A DNA stretch of 55,037 bases. Origin: Thermoflexibacter ruber (GTDB taxonomy: Bacteria > Bacteroidota > Bacteroidia > Cytophagales > Thermoflexibacteraceae). Each line of letters begins with the position of its first letter. The stretch's first letter is position 1. The translations under genes and the position numbers were made by a program. Below the pieces are notes generated by a model, which was not told the DNA's origin, searched no databases, and was given only the letters and a program-made list of their open reading frames with translations. The stretch spans positions 1-55,037 of the forward strand of contig NZ_FONY01000036.1 in the NCBI RefSeq assembly GCF_900113045.1, given 5' to 3'. This document shows, piece by piece, positions 26,101-34,364 of this stretch.

Positions 26101-27465
26101 ATGATTAGAAATATGACCACATCAGGATTATTGCTTGCAGTAATCCTGATTTTATTTGCTTGTGATGACCCTATAAAATTAGGACTTGACTTACAAAGAG
26201 AAGACCAGCGTATTAGTGCCTTTTTTACAGATACATTTACGATAGAGTCCAGTGTCAAATTATTTGATACTATCAATACTACTATCAATGATGCTTCTGG
26301 GAGAGCCATCGTAGGCTCATTGAACGATAAAAACTTTGGAAAAATTACTTCTTCCGTCTTTGGTAGTTTTCTCGTTCCTACCAATGGTCTTAGCTTCACA
26401 GATGCCCAGAATCCGACAGTATTAGCTGATTCCGCCACTATTGCCCTTTATTTGTTCATAAGTAGCAGTTATGGAGATACCTCCAAAGCAGTAACTATCA
26501 ATGTACATCAGATAACTGAAGCCCTCTCCTCCAAAAAGTTTAACTATCATAGCAGAGATAAATTTCCAATAGCAAGATTATTAGGAAGTACTCAAACCAA
26601 AGTAAAGGCAGGAACTACCATAGAAATCAAGTTAGCCCAAAGTTTTGCAAAAGAAATTATTGGTAAAAATGATACAGATGCTTTAAAAACCCAAGAAGGC
26701 TTTGAGCAATTTTTTAAAGGACTACGTATTTCTATGGAAGGCTCAGCAAATCTCATTTTTGCCTTTGACCCCAATGACCGCAATAATTCTACTCGTATGA
26801 CGATTACCTTTAAAAATAATACCTCTGATGCCTCTGCCAAAGTACGCAATTTATTTTTCTCTGGATTAAATGGAGTAGGTATTATCTTCAGCAGTATGCA
26901 GTATGATTTTTCGCAAACTCCACACTTAAAAAATTTGAGAGTAAACGCTCCTGTGCCTACTTCTCTCTTGGATAATCAATGTTACGTCATGGGAGGCATA
27001 GGTATAGCTACGCTTATCAAGTTCCCTTCTTTGTATGGATTTAGTAAAGATAAAAATATCATTGTCAATAGAGCGGAGTTAGTCATAGAGCCTTCGCAAC
27101 AAAATTTTCAAAACCTTCTTACCAATCAGACGCTTCCCAATCTTAGGTTCATAGTAGCTAACAAAGCGGGTTTGTTTGATACCTATCCCAATACAACTAT
27201 TCCGCGTTTCTTGCTTTTTGAAACTGCCAGTAGCTTCAGTTCACAAAGCATTTTAACTATGCCTTATATCAGTAACGGCAGGTCGTATCAGCCTGTGATT
27301 ATCACCTCTTATGTGCAGGCTTTGATGAACAAAACTATCGAAGATACAGGGCTATTTATTATTCCAGAACGCTTGCTTTCTTCTATTGATTATGCAAGTT
27401 TTGGAGATAGCAAAGCTCCTAATAAGATGAAATTGCTGGTGTATTACACCGTAATTACAAGGTAA
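26101..27465 (+). CDS. DUF4270 lipoprotein
   Basis: About 454 residues from ATG 26101; a TTG 12 bp upstream is in frame. The signal peptide ends in LILFAC with the lipidated Cys at about residue 21, and the mature protein starts DDPIKLGLDL, the hallmark opening of DUF4270 ('D.xxiGlDLq'). The rest is beta-rich (SATIALYLFISSSYGDT, 'NRAELVIEPSQQNFQ'). Family function is unknown; it is an outer-membrane or periplasmic lipoprotein. Placed 108 bp after the half-GlgA gene. It converges on the phosphatase gene with only 23 bp between stops and no visible terminator. Confidence 0.8.
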   Translation: MIRNMTTSGLLLAVILILFACDDPIKLGLDLQREDQRISAFFTDTFTIESSVKLFDTINTTINDASGRAIVGSLNDKNFGKITSSVFGSFLVPTNGLSFTDAQNPTVLADSATIALYLFISSSYGDTSKAVTINVHQITEALSSKKFNYHSRDKFPIARLLGSTQTKVKAGTTIEIKLAQSFAKEIIGKNDTDALKTQEGFEQFFKGLRISMEGSANLIFAFDPNDRNNSTRMTITFKNNTSDASAKVRNLFFSGLNGVGIIFSSMQYDFSQTPHLKNLRVNAPVPTSLLDNQCYVMGGIGIATLIKFPSLYGFSKDKNIIVNRAELVIEPSQQNFQNLLTNQTLPNLRFIVANKAGLFDTYPNTTIPRFLLFETASSFSSQSILTMPYISNGRSYQPVIITSYVQALMNKTIEDTGLFIIPERLLSSIDYASFGDSKAPNKMKLLVYYTVITR

Positions 27466-27488
27466 AAAATAAGGGTTTCATCCTCTTT

Positions 27489-29303
27489 TTATCGGTTAAA
27501 TAGCACCTTTACAATTTTATCAAAAATGGCTGTATTGGGGTAAATTCCCGCAAAATTCTCTGCTCCACAACCGTATGCAAATACAGGAATCATTACTGCT
27601 GTATGTTGCTTGGTGGTAAATTTACCTTCAAAAGTCCCTTTCTCGAAATTACCATCATTAATTGTTAGACCTCCTGTTTCGTGGTCAGCAGTAATGACAA
27701 CCAAAGTATTCCCATCTTTTTCTGCAAAATCTAAGGCTATACCTATTGCTTGGTCAAAATCGACCATTTCTTTGGCAATGTACTCGGCATCGTTGAAGTG
27801 TCCGCCCCAATCTATTTGTGAGCCTTCTACTACCAAAAAGAAACCTTCTTCATTCTGATTAAGTATTTGAATGGCGGTTTGCGTGCCTTGGCTGAGTTGG
27901 TTATCTCTGCCGTCTTTGATACTTTTAGGATGTTCCTCAGCAGTGAAAGCTACCAATTTACCTTTGGAATATTGAGTAAAATCATCATTCAAATCTGCAA
28001 TTTGATATTTTTGTTCTTTTAATTGTGTTAATAAATTTTTTCCGTCTTTTCTATTGGTGAAACGCTTTTTCCCTCCACCAATTGCCACGTCTATATTGCT
28101 TTTCAAAAAATCCAGCGCAATTTCCTCTTCCATTTCTCGATAAGGCTGATGTGCATAAAAAGCGGCTAATGTAGCCTCAGTAATGGCACAGGAGGCAACC
28201 AATCCTGTGGCAAGGTTGTATTTTTCAGCAATTTCTATCAAAGTAGCAAGTGGTTGCTTTAAAGTATCTACGCCTATTGCTTTGTTGTAAGTTTTTTGCC
28301 CTGTGGAAAAAGCGGTTGCTCCTGCTGCTGAATCAGTAATGAAGCCTGAAACAGGGGCTGGTTGGGACAGATGAAATCCAAATTGCTGACAACGCATCAG
28401 ATTCAGTTGCCCATGATTAGCCGTCAATCCTGCAAATATTTGAGCTGTTCCCATGCCATCTCCTATCATTAGGATTACTTTAGTCGGTTTTTTATTCAAA
28501 AAGGCACTTAAAGCAGAGAGTCTATCTGTATTGATGAAATCTACGCCTGCCTTGAGCAATGTATTCCAAACATTGGCTTGGTCGGGGATTGCCCAAAACC
28601 TTAATTTTTTGCCTTCTAAATGCACTTTATCTGCTAAGTTTTTAATTTTTTGCCATTCACTTGCAGGTATTTCGCCTTTTCCATTCCAATTACAAACAGC
28701 CGAGAACCTATCGCTAATCACAGGCATAAAATTGTAAGAATAATCCTTGCCTAAGTCCTCTGGTCTGCCGTCAATACCTGCATATCTAAGTGCTTCATTT
28801 CTAATTTCCTCAAAAGGGCGATTTCCTGAAATAAAAATTTTAAAATAAGGATTGTTAAGCAATTCAGGAAATTGTTTGAGCTGCTCCTTCAGCACCTGAT
28901 AAGTACGAGAAGCCTCAGTTTTAATATCAATCATTAGCAAGAATGTCCCATTCCAATCAGGATAAATACGCCCTTGATTTTTCTTTAAGATTTGCTGTAA
29001 GGGCTTGAGATATAAATCTTTAAGTAGAGAGGCACTACTTTTAGGTCTATCGTGAGAAACATACAATTCTCCATTGACCAAATGAATATCCGCTTCTATG
29101 TTAGTAAAGCCTTGTTGTAGTGCATCGAACAAAGGACGCTCATGCTCGTAGTCGTTGTGGGCAAAGGCATTAGGAAGTGGTATTTGTGATTGGGCTGTTT
29201 GATAGGTCAGAAAGAGAAAAAAACAACACAAAAAAATACACATAGACCTACGCACTAACCTGAACGGATAGCAATAAAAGTATAATAGGGTATTATTTTT
29301 CAC
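27489..29303 (-). CDS. Fusion: GDPD/PI-PLC-like phosphodiesterase + alkaline phosphatase
   Basis: 604 residues from a GTG at 29303, giving a signal peptide with RLVRR before the hydrophobic core and cleavage near TAQSQ; ATG 29243 is an alternative. Domain 1 (about 41-268) is a PI-PLC/glycerophosphodiester phosphodiesterase-like TIM barrel: His49 in AHNDYEH, Glu70 and Asp72 in NIEADIHL, His84 in YVSHDR. Domain 2 (about 272-604) is an E. coli PhoA-type alkaline phosphatase: MIGDGMG (Asp282), nucleophile Ser325 in ITDSAAGAT, EGSQIDWGGH and ITADHETGG for the metals. One chain could split a glycerophosphodiester and release phosphate. It follows SusD by 82 bp on the same strand, suggesting an organophosphate-use operon. 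Confidence 0.85.
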   Translation of the reverse strand: MKNNTLLYFYCYPFRLVRRSMCIFLCCFFLFLTYQTAQSQIPLPNAFAHNDYEHERPLFDALQQGFTNIEADIHLVNGELYVSHDRPKSSASLLKDLYLKPLQQILKKNQGRIYPDWNGTFLLMIDIKTEASRTYQVLKEQLKQFPELLNNPYFKIFISGNRPFEEIRNEALRYAGIDGRPEDLGKDYSYNFMPVISDRFSAVCNWNGKGEIPASEWQKIKNLADKVHLEGKKLRFWAIPDQANVWNTLLKAGVDFINTDRLSALSAFLNKKPTKVILMIGDGMGTAQIFAGLTANHGQLNLMRCQQFGFHLSQPAPVSGFITDSAAGATAFSTGQKTYNKAIGVDTLKQPLATLIEIAEKYNLATGLVASCAITEATLAAFYAHQPYREMEEEIALDFLKSNIDVAIGGGKKRFTNRKDGKNLLTQLKEQKYQIADLNDDFTQYSKGKLVAFTAEEHPKSIKDGRDNQLSQGTQTAIQILNQNEEGFFLVVEGSQIDWGGHFNDAEYIAKEMVDFDQAIGIALDFAEKDGNTLVVITADHETGGLTINDGNFEKGTFEGKFTTKQHTAVMIPVFAYGCGAENFAGIYPNTAIFDKIVKVLFNR

Positions 29304-29385
29304 TGTTTTAATTGGATTTATAGTACAAAAATATGATAGTGGAACGTTGTATTACAACATTTTACTATCATATTTTCACAAAAAC

Positions 29386-31071
29386 TTAGTACCCAGGATT
29401 CTGCACCAAATAATTAGGAATATTGGATGCTCCGTCTATGGCAGTTTGTGGAATCGGGAAAATGCGTTTGTTTTTGTCTGAGTTTGTTTTCTCAGTCCAT
29501 CTGTCTTCGTATTTCCCAAAGCGAATCATATCTGTACGGCGTACCATTTCCCAATACAATTCAAAGCCTCTTTCTCTGTAAAGCAATTCCAAAGACATAG
29601 TATTCAGCGGAGGCGGAGGAGTTGTTAAGCTACGAGAGGCTCTTAATGTATTTACATCGGTCAAAGCCCCAGCCGCATCATTACTTTTTCTCAACTTAGC
29701 TTCTGCTCTCATCAAATAAATATCTGCTAAGCGGAGAATGATGATGTCTGCATCTCCCAAATTTCTACCTGAGGAGGATTTTCTGCTAAACTCGTATTTT
29801 AGCACTCTATAGCCTGTGTTGTAGTTGCTACCGGCTACTGTAAAGTCTATCTGTTCGGTAAAATCCACAGGCAGCGTAGGTCTATTACGCGTGTCATGAA
29901 AAAGTCTGCCTACTTTGAAACTACCATTACCACATCTAACAAAAACGCCATTTCTGCGAATCAGTCCGTATTGTTGCCCTCTAAGAATACCACGATTCAT
30001 GTTGAAATTGGCTTCTGATACGCAAGAGTCTGCAGGATTAGAGTAGATAGAGAGATTTTGTCTGTAAAATCTTGGGTCGACAGTAGGGTCTTGGGGAGCA
30101 TAGGCATTTACCCAAGTTCGGTAATAGTCTGGCGTAATACCCGGTCCGTCTGTGCCATTTGCGGCTGGGAAGGCGGGAAGTGGGAATTGGTCGCCAGAGA
30201 GCGAAAAATACGCCATACGGTTGTGTCCGTTTAATTCAGCACGTTGGTCGACTGCGAAGATTAACTCCTTATTATCATGGTTATCAGAGTTAAAAATGGC
30301 GAAATAATCTCTTGAAAGTTGGTATTGACCTGAGTTAATGATTTTATCACAGTATTCTATCACCTTGTCCATGTCTTCTGTTTTAAAGTCAAAGCTGTTT
30401 CCATAGACATTGCGATAAACGGCGGCGTTGAGGTGAAGTCTTGCCAACAAGCCCCAAACTGCTCCTTTGGTCATTCTACCAGGTCCCACATTGGTCAGTA
30501 AATCTCCCTCAGCAGCTAATAGTTCATTTTTAATATAGTTTACAGCCTCTTCACCTCTGATGATTTTAGAAGTTTCGCCCAAATTTTCTTTTACAAAGCT
30601 CAATCCGAACATATCCAATAAAAGTAGATTGTAGTAAGCTTTCATTGCTTTTGCCTCTGCCAAATAAACTTTTGACTGCTCATCTTTGCTTGTTTTCAAT
30701 ACATCTATTGCTGTAACTGCTCTTGATATACTTTGCAAAATTAAATTCCAAGTATTTCTAATGTTAGGGTCAGTACTGGTGTAGGTATGCGTGTGCATAG
30801 CAATATAAATCCCGTTATCTCCCCAATCTGTACCCCCTCTGTAAGGTAAAATTGCCTCATCAGTAGAAATTTCTTGCAAGGCAAAATAGTTGGTATGCAG
30901 GAAAATATTAGGTAAAAGTGCATAAACAGGCGCAATGATGCCATCAGCGATTTGACGCTCTGTTAGCCCTGTGGCAGAGGTTTCGTCTAAAATAGTTTCA
31001 TTCAGTTTAGTACAAGCATTAGTTGTAAGTAAGATGCTTGCTATCAATAATGTATATAGTGTTTTTTTCAT
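29386..31071 (-). CDS. SusD/RagB-family lipoprotein
   Basis: 561 residues with lipobox LTTNAC (Cys20). Family landmarks include NETILDETSATG near the start, the helical TPR-like part (SISRAVTAIDVLKTSKDEQSK, EAKAMKAYYNLLLLDMFG), a 'AVWGLLARLHLNAAVYRN' helix and the C-terminal 'IILRLADIYLMRAEAKLR' and FPIPQTAID segments typical of SusD. SusD proteins are surface lids that deliver ligand to the partner SusC pore. Its start lies 12 bp after the SusC stop, so the pair is one operon. The ligand is not evident from sequence; the downstream phosphodiesterase/phosphatase suggests a phosphorylated compound. Confidence 0.95.
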   Translation of the reverse strand: MKKTLYTLLIASILLTTNACTKLNETILDETSATGLTERQIADGIIAPVYALLPNIFLHTNYFALQEISTDEAILPYRGGTDWGDNGIYIAMHTHTYTSTDPNIRNTWNLILQSISRAVTAIDVLKTSKDEQSKVYLAEAKAMKAYYNLLLLDMFGLSFVKENLGETSKIIRGEEAVNYIKNELLAAEGDLLTNVGPGRMTKGAVWGLLARLHLNAAVYRNVYGNSFDFKTEDMDKVIEYCDKIINSGQYQLSRDYFAIFNSDNHDNKELIFAVDQRAELNGHNRMAYFSLSGDQFPLPAFPAANGTDGPGITPDYYRTWVNAYAPQDPTVDPRFYRQNLSIYSNPADSCVSEANFNMNRGILRGQQYGLIRRNGVFVRCGNGSFKVGRLFHDTRNRPTLPVDFTEQIDFTVAGSNYNTGYRVLKYEFSRKSSSGRNLGDADIIILRLADIYLMRAEAKLRKSNDAAGALTDVNTLRASRSLTTPPPPLNTMSLELLYRERGFELYWEMVRRTDMIRFGKYEDRWTEKTNSDKNKRIFPIPQTAIDGASNIPNYLVQNPGY

Positions 31072-31083
31072 TTTTTTAGGATT

Positions 31084-34000
31084 TTAGAAAATTACATTTA
31101 GTCCAAAGATGAAAGATTTTGCCTTAGGATAAGCCAAGTAGTCTATCCCATAAGAAAGCACTCCATTAATGGTTCTGTCGATGTTTACTTCTGGGTCATA
31201 ACCATTGTATTTGGTAATGACAAAAAGGTTTTGACCTGTCAAAGACAATCTAATGCGAGAGACCCACCTATCCAAACTAATGATTTTAGGATTTAAGTCA
31301 TAGCCAAGTATTAGGTTGTTGAGCCTTAAAAATGAGCCATCTTTCAAATAGCGAGAGGAAACAGGTGCAGCATTACTGACCGATTCGTTGGGGAAGGCTA
31401 TAGCCTCAGCTGTAGTATTAATACCTCTTGACAAATTGAGCTTATAGAAAATAGCGTTGGCAGTATTGTCGTATATCTTATTGCCAGATACACCATTCAA
31501 GTTAGCGGTCAAATCCAATACCTTATAGGCAAGATTTAGATTAAAGTTATACTGCATAGTAGGCAAGGCACTTCCCAAGGCAACCCTATCTTTGTCTGTA
31601 ATGATTCCATCACCGTCCAAATCTCTGAAAGTACTTAGTCCCTTTTCATCAAAGCCCGTAAACTCCCTCATAAAAAATGTACCTATAGGTTGGTTATTGA
31701 TATAACCATTGATAGTAGCCGAAGTAAGTCCGGAGCCAGAGGCAGAACCCGAAGGAATCACTGAATAAGGTGAATTTTTGACCACATTACTGATAAAAGT
31801 AGCATTTCCACCGATTTCATAGCTAAAACCGCTTTCACTTTTGCGTTTGTAAGTCAATTCTACTTCCAAGCCTCTATTGGTGATGGTCATGTCTTTTACG
31901 TTTGTCCAAAACGTTCCCGCAGGCTGAACAGGGTCAGCAGGGATAACTTCTAACAAAATATTATTGGAAACTTTGTTGAAAAAGTCTAAAGTACCGCTCA
32001 AAGCACCTCCTAAAAATGCAAAGTCAAGTCCAATGTCTGTTTGCGTAGAAACTTCCCACTGAATATCAGGGTTTGCCAAGCGAGAGTAAGATGTACCAGC
32101 AGGATAGTTGGAGGTATTGTCCAAGGGATAGCTTGTCGTAGCAGAAACCTGAGAAGTAAATAGAGCTTGTGTAATTTTCGCAGGAATTTCCTGATTCCCT
32201 GTTTGTCCCCAGCCTGCTCTTAGTTTGAGGTCTGTGAGGAAGGAATTTTTCAGGAAATTCTCTTCTGAAATTCTCCAACCTGCAGAAATAGAAGGGAATA
32301 TACCGTATTTATTGTTTGCTCCAAATTTAGAAGAACCGTCTGCCCTTACCGTAGCAGTAAGCAAATACTTATCTTTGAACTGATAGTTTACTCTGGAAAA
32401 GAAAGATTGCAGTTCATTGATAAGTGCATAGCCTGTGGGTTTATTATTTGCCAAAGTGAGTTCCTGCCCAAGTCCAGGGTTATAAATAGGCTCTATGTCT
32501 GTAATAGGAAATCTATTGACGCTGTAGGTTCTTCCTTGCACAAAAATTCTTTGGTAAGAATGACCTGCCAAAGCCACTAAGTTGTGGTCAGTATTTGACC
32601 AAGAATAGGTCAAGTAGTTCTCAATCAGTCTGTTTCTATTGTAGGTATTCCTGGTTTCCAAACGTCCATCTTGGCGAGGGACAGCATTAGCCAACGATTG
32701 CAAATCTCTGGCAGAATTAGAATTATCTATACCAAAATTGAGTTTATAGACCAAACCTTTAACGAGAGTAAGCGAAGGTGAGATATTGCCGATGATTCTA
32801 TTGATAGTCGTTTGGTCTTTTTCCAAACGCAAGGTAGTGAGTGGATTCGTGCCACTGACAAACTGGAAAGGTTGCCCATCAGAACCATAAGCAGGATAAG
32901 TCGGGTTGCCAGAGAGTGCGCCACCTACCAAACTCCCAATGGGAGGTCTTACATTACTTGTACTTGTCGCATTGAGGTTTAAGTCTATGCTTAACTTCCC
33001 TTCCCATAGCTTCTGGCTTACATTAATCCTTCCTGTGTAAATATCCAACTGGCTGTTTTTCAATATACCTTCTTGCTTTTGCATACCTACCGAAGCATAG
33101 TAAGAAAGGTTATTAGCTCCACCATTGAGTGAAACGTTGTAGTTTTGTGTAATAGCAGTTCTGCTAATTTCTTTTTGCCAATCAGTATTCGCTCCCAAGT
33201 CTTCTAATCTGCCTCCAATATTGCGAACCTCTTGGCGGTATTGGTCAGCAGAAAATACCTCGATAGGACGAGCCATGTTAGAAATACCTACATTAGAAGA
33301 GAAGTTTACCGAAGAGAAGCCTGCTTTTCCTTTTTTAGTGGTAATCAATACGACCCCGTTTGCCCCTCTCGCCCCATAAATAGCAGTGGCAGAGGCATCT
33401 TTGAGTACATCTATGGATTCAATGTCTTGTGGGTTCAAGAAGGTCAAAGGATTGATAGCTCCCCCTGTACTGGAGTTGTCTAAGGCAAAACCATCTAATA
33501 CAAACAAAGGTGTACTTCCTGTACGAACGCCTCCAGGTCCTCTAATTGTAATATTTTGCGTGCTACCAGGCTCCCCACTTGCAGAAACCACGTTTACCCC
33601 AGAAACTTTCCCTTGTAGCATTTGCTCAGGTGAGGTAATAATTCCTCTGTTAAAATCAGTTTCTTTGATAGACTTTGCTGCGCCAGTCATGTCTTTCTTG
33701 GTCGTACTGCCATAGCCAACTACTACTACCTGAGCCAATTCCGCTACTGAAGGCTTCAATGCCACATTAATCTCACGCTTGCTCTCTACTACTATCTCTT
33801 GTTTTTCGTAGCCAATAAAGCTAAAGACTAAAATTGCTTTTTCATCAGGTACTCTTAGTGAGTAGTTGCCGTTAGCATCTGTGGTAGTACCCGTGTTAGT
33901 GCCTTTAATTACCACTGCACAGCCGAGCAGAGGCTCGTTGGTACTGGCATCAAAAACACGCCCTGAGACATTAAAGTCCCTGCGTTTTACTTCCCCTGCT

Positions 34001-34092
34001 TGGGTATCAAAACTCCAAACAAGCAGAAACATCATCATAAAGGTTGTTAGAAACAAACCTCTTTTCTTTGGAAAAAGTAAGTTTTTTTGCAT
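31084..34092 (-). CDS. SusC/RagA TonB-linked outer-membrane transporter
   Basis: 1002 residues. After the signal peptide comes a carboxypeptidase-regulatory-like domain (about 40-115; VSGRVFDASTNEPLLGCAVV, GTTTDANGNYSLRVP, FSFIGYEKQEI), a TonB-box-like 'VVVVGYGSTTKKD', the plug (GANGVVLITTKKG) and a 22-strand barrel ending in FIFGLNVIF with C-terminal aromatic Phe. It imports a ligand captured by the SusD lid, driven by TonB-ExbBD. First gene of the minus-strand operon SusC-SusD-phosphodiesterase/phosphatase. Upstream a 6-bp inverted repeat (ACCTAC...GTAGGT, about 34116-34140) may be a leader hairpin. No sigma/anti-sigma pair is adjacent. Confidence 0.95.
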   Translation of the reverse strand: MQKNLLFPKKRGLFLTTFMMMFLLVWSFDTQAGEVKRRDFNVSGRVFDASTNEPLLGCAVVIKGTNTGTTTDANGNYSLRVPDEKAILVFSFIGYEKQEIVVESKREINVALKPSVAELAQVVVVGYGSTTKKDMTGAAKSIKETDFNRGIITSPEQMLQGKVSGVNVVSASGEPGSTQNITIRGPGGVRTGSTPLFVLDGFALDNSSTGGAINPLTFLNPQDIESIDVLKDASATAIYGARGANGVVLITTKKGKAGFSSVNFSSNVGISNMARPIEVFSADQYRQEVRNIGGRLEDLGANTDWQKEISRTAITQNYNVSLNGGANNLSYYASVGMQKQEGILKNSQLDIYTGRINVSQKLWEGKLSIDLNLNATSTSNVRPPIGSLVGGALSGNPTYPAYGSDGQPFQFVSGTNPLTTLRLEKDQTTINRIIGNISPSLTLVKGLVYKLNFGIDNSNSARDLQSLANAVPRQDGRLETRNTYNRNRLIENYLTYSWSNTDHNLVALAGHSYQRIFVQGRTYSVNRFPITDIEPIYNPGLGQELTLANNKPTGYALINELQSFFSRVNYQFKDKYLLTATVRADGSSKFGANNKYGIFPSISAGWRISEENFLKNSFLTDLKLRAGWGQTGNQEIPAKITQALFTSQVSATTSYPLDNTSNYPAGTSYSRLANPDIQWEVSTQTDIGLDFAFLGGALSGTLDFFNKVSNNILLEVIPADPVQPAGTFWTNVKDMTITNRGLEVELTYKRKSESGFSYEIGGNATFISNVVKNSPYSVIPSGSASGSGLTSATINGYINNQPIGTFFMREFTGFDEKGLSTFRDLDGDGIITDKDRVALGSALPTMQYNFNLNLAYKVLDLTANLNGVSGNKIYDNTANAIFYKLNLSRGINTTAEAIAFPNESVSNAAPVSSRYLKDGSFLRLNNLILGYDLNPKIISLDRWVSRIRLSLTGQNLFVITKYNGYDPEVNIDRTINGVLSYGIDYLAYPKAKSFIFGLNVIF

Positions 34093-34364
34093 TTTGAAAT
34101 TTGTTAGTTTAAAAAAGTAAACACCTACAAATTAACTTGGTAGGTAAGTCAAATAAAAGCCACTCATGCACAATTCATAATTAAATAAAGCATGCCTTTC
34201 TATAACTTTTGATTAATTAATATTTATTTAAAATTGCAGTAATGAATAGAAACATCTGAGACGTTTTTTTCCAGAAAAATACCTTATATTTGAAGGGATA
34301 ATCAAAATAGAAGGTACACTCTGCTTTTTAGCACCAATTTATCACAGAACAATATAGACGGCTA

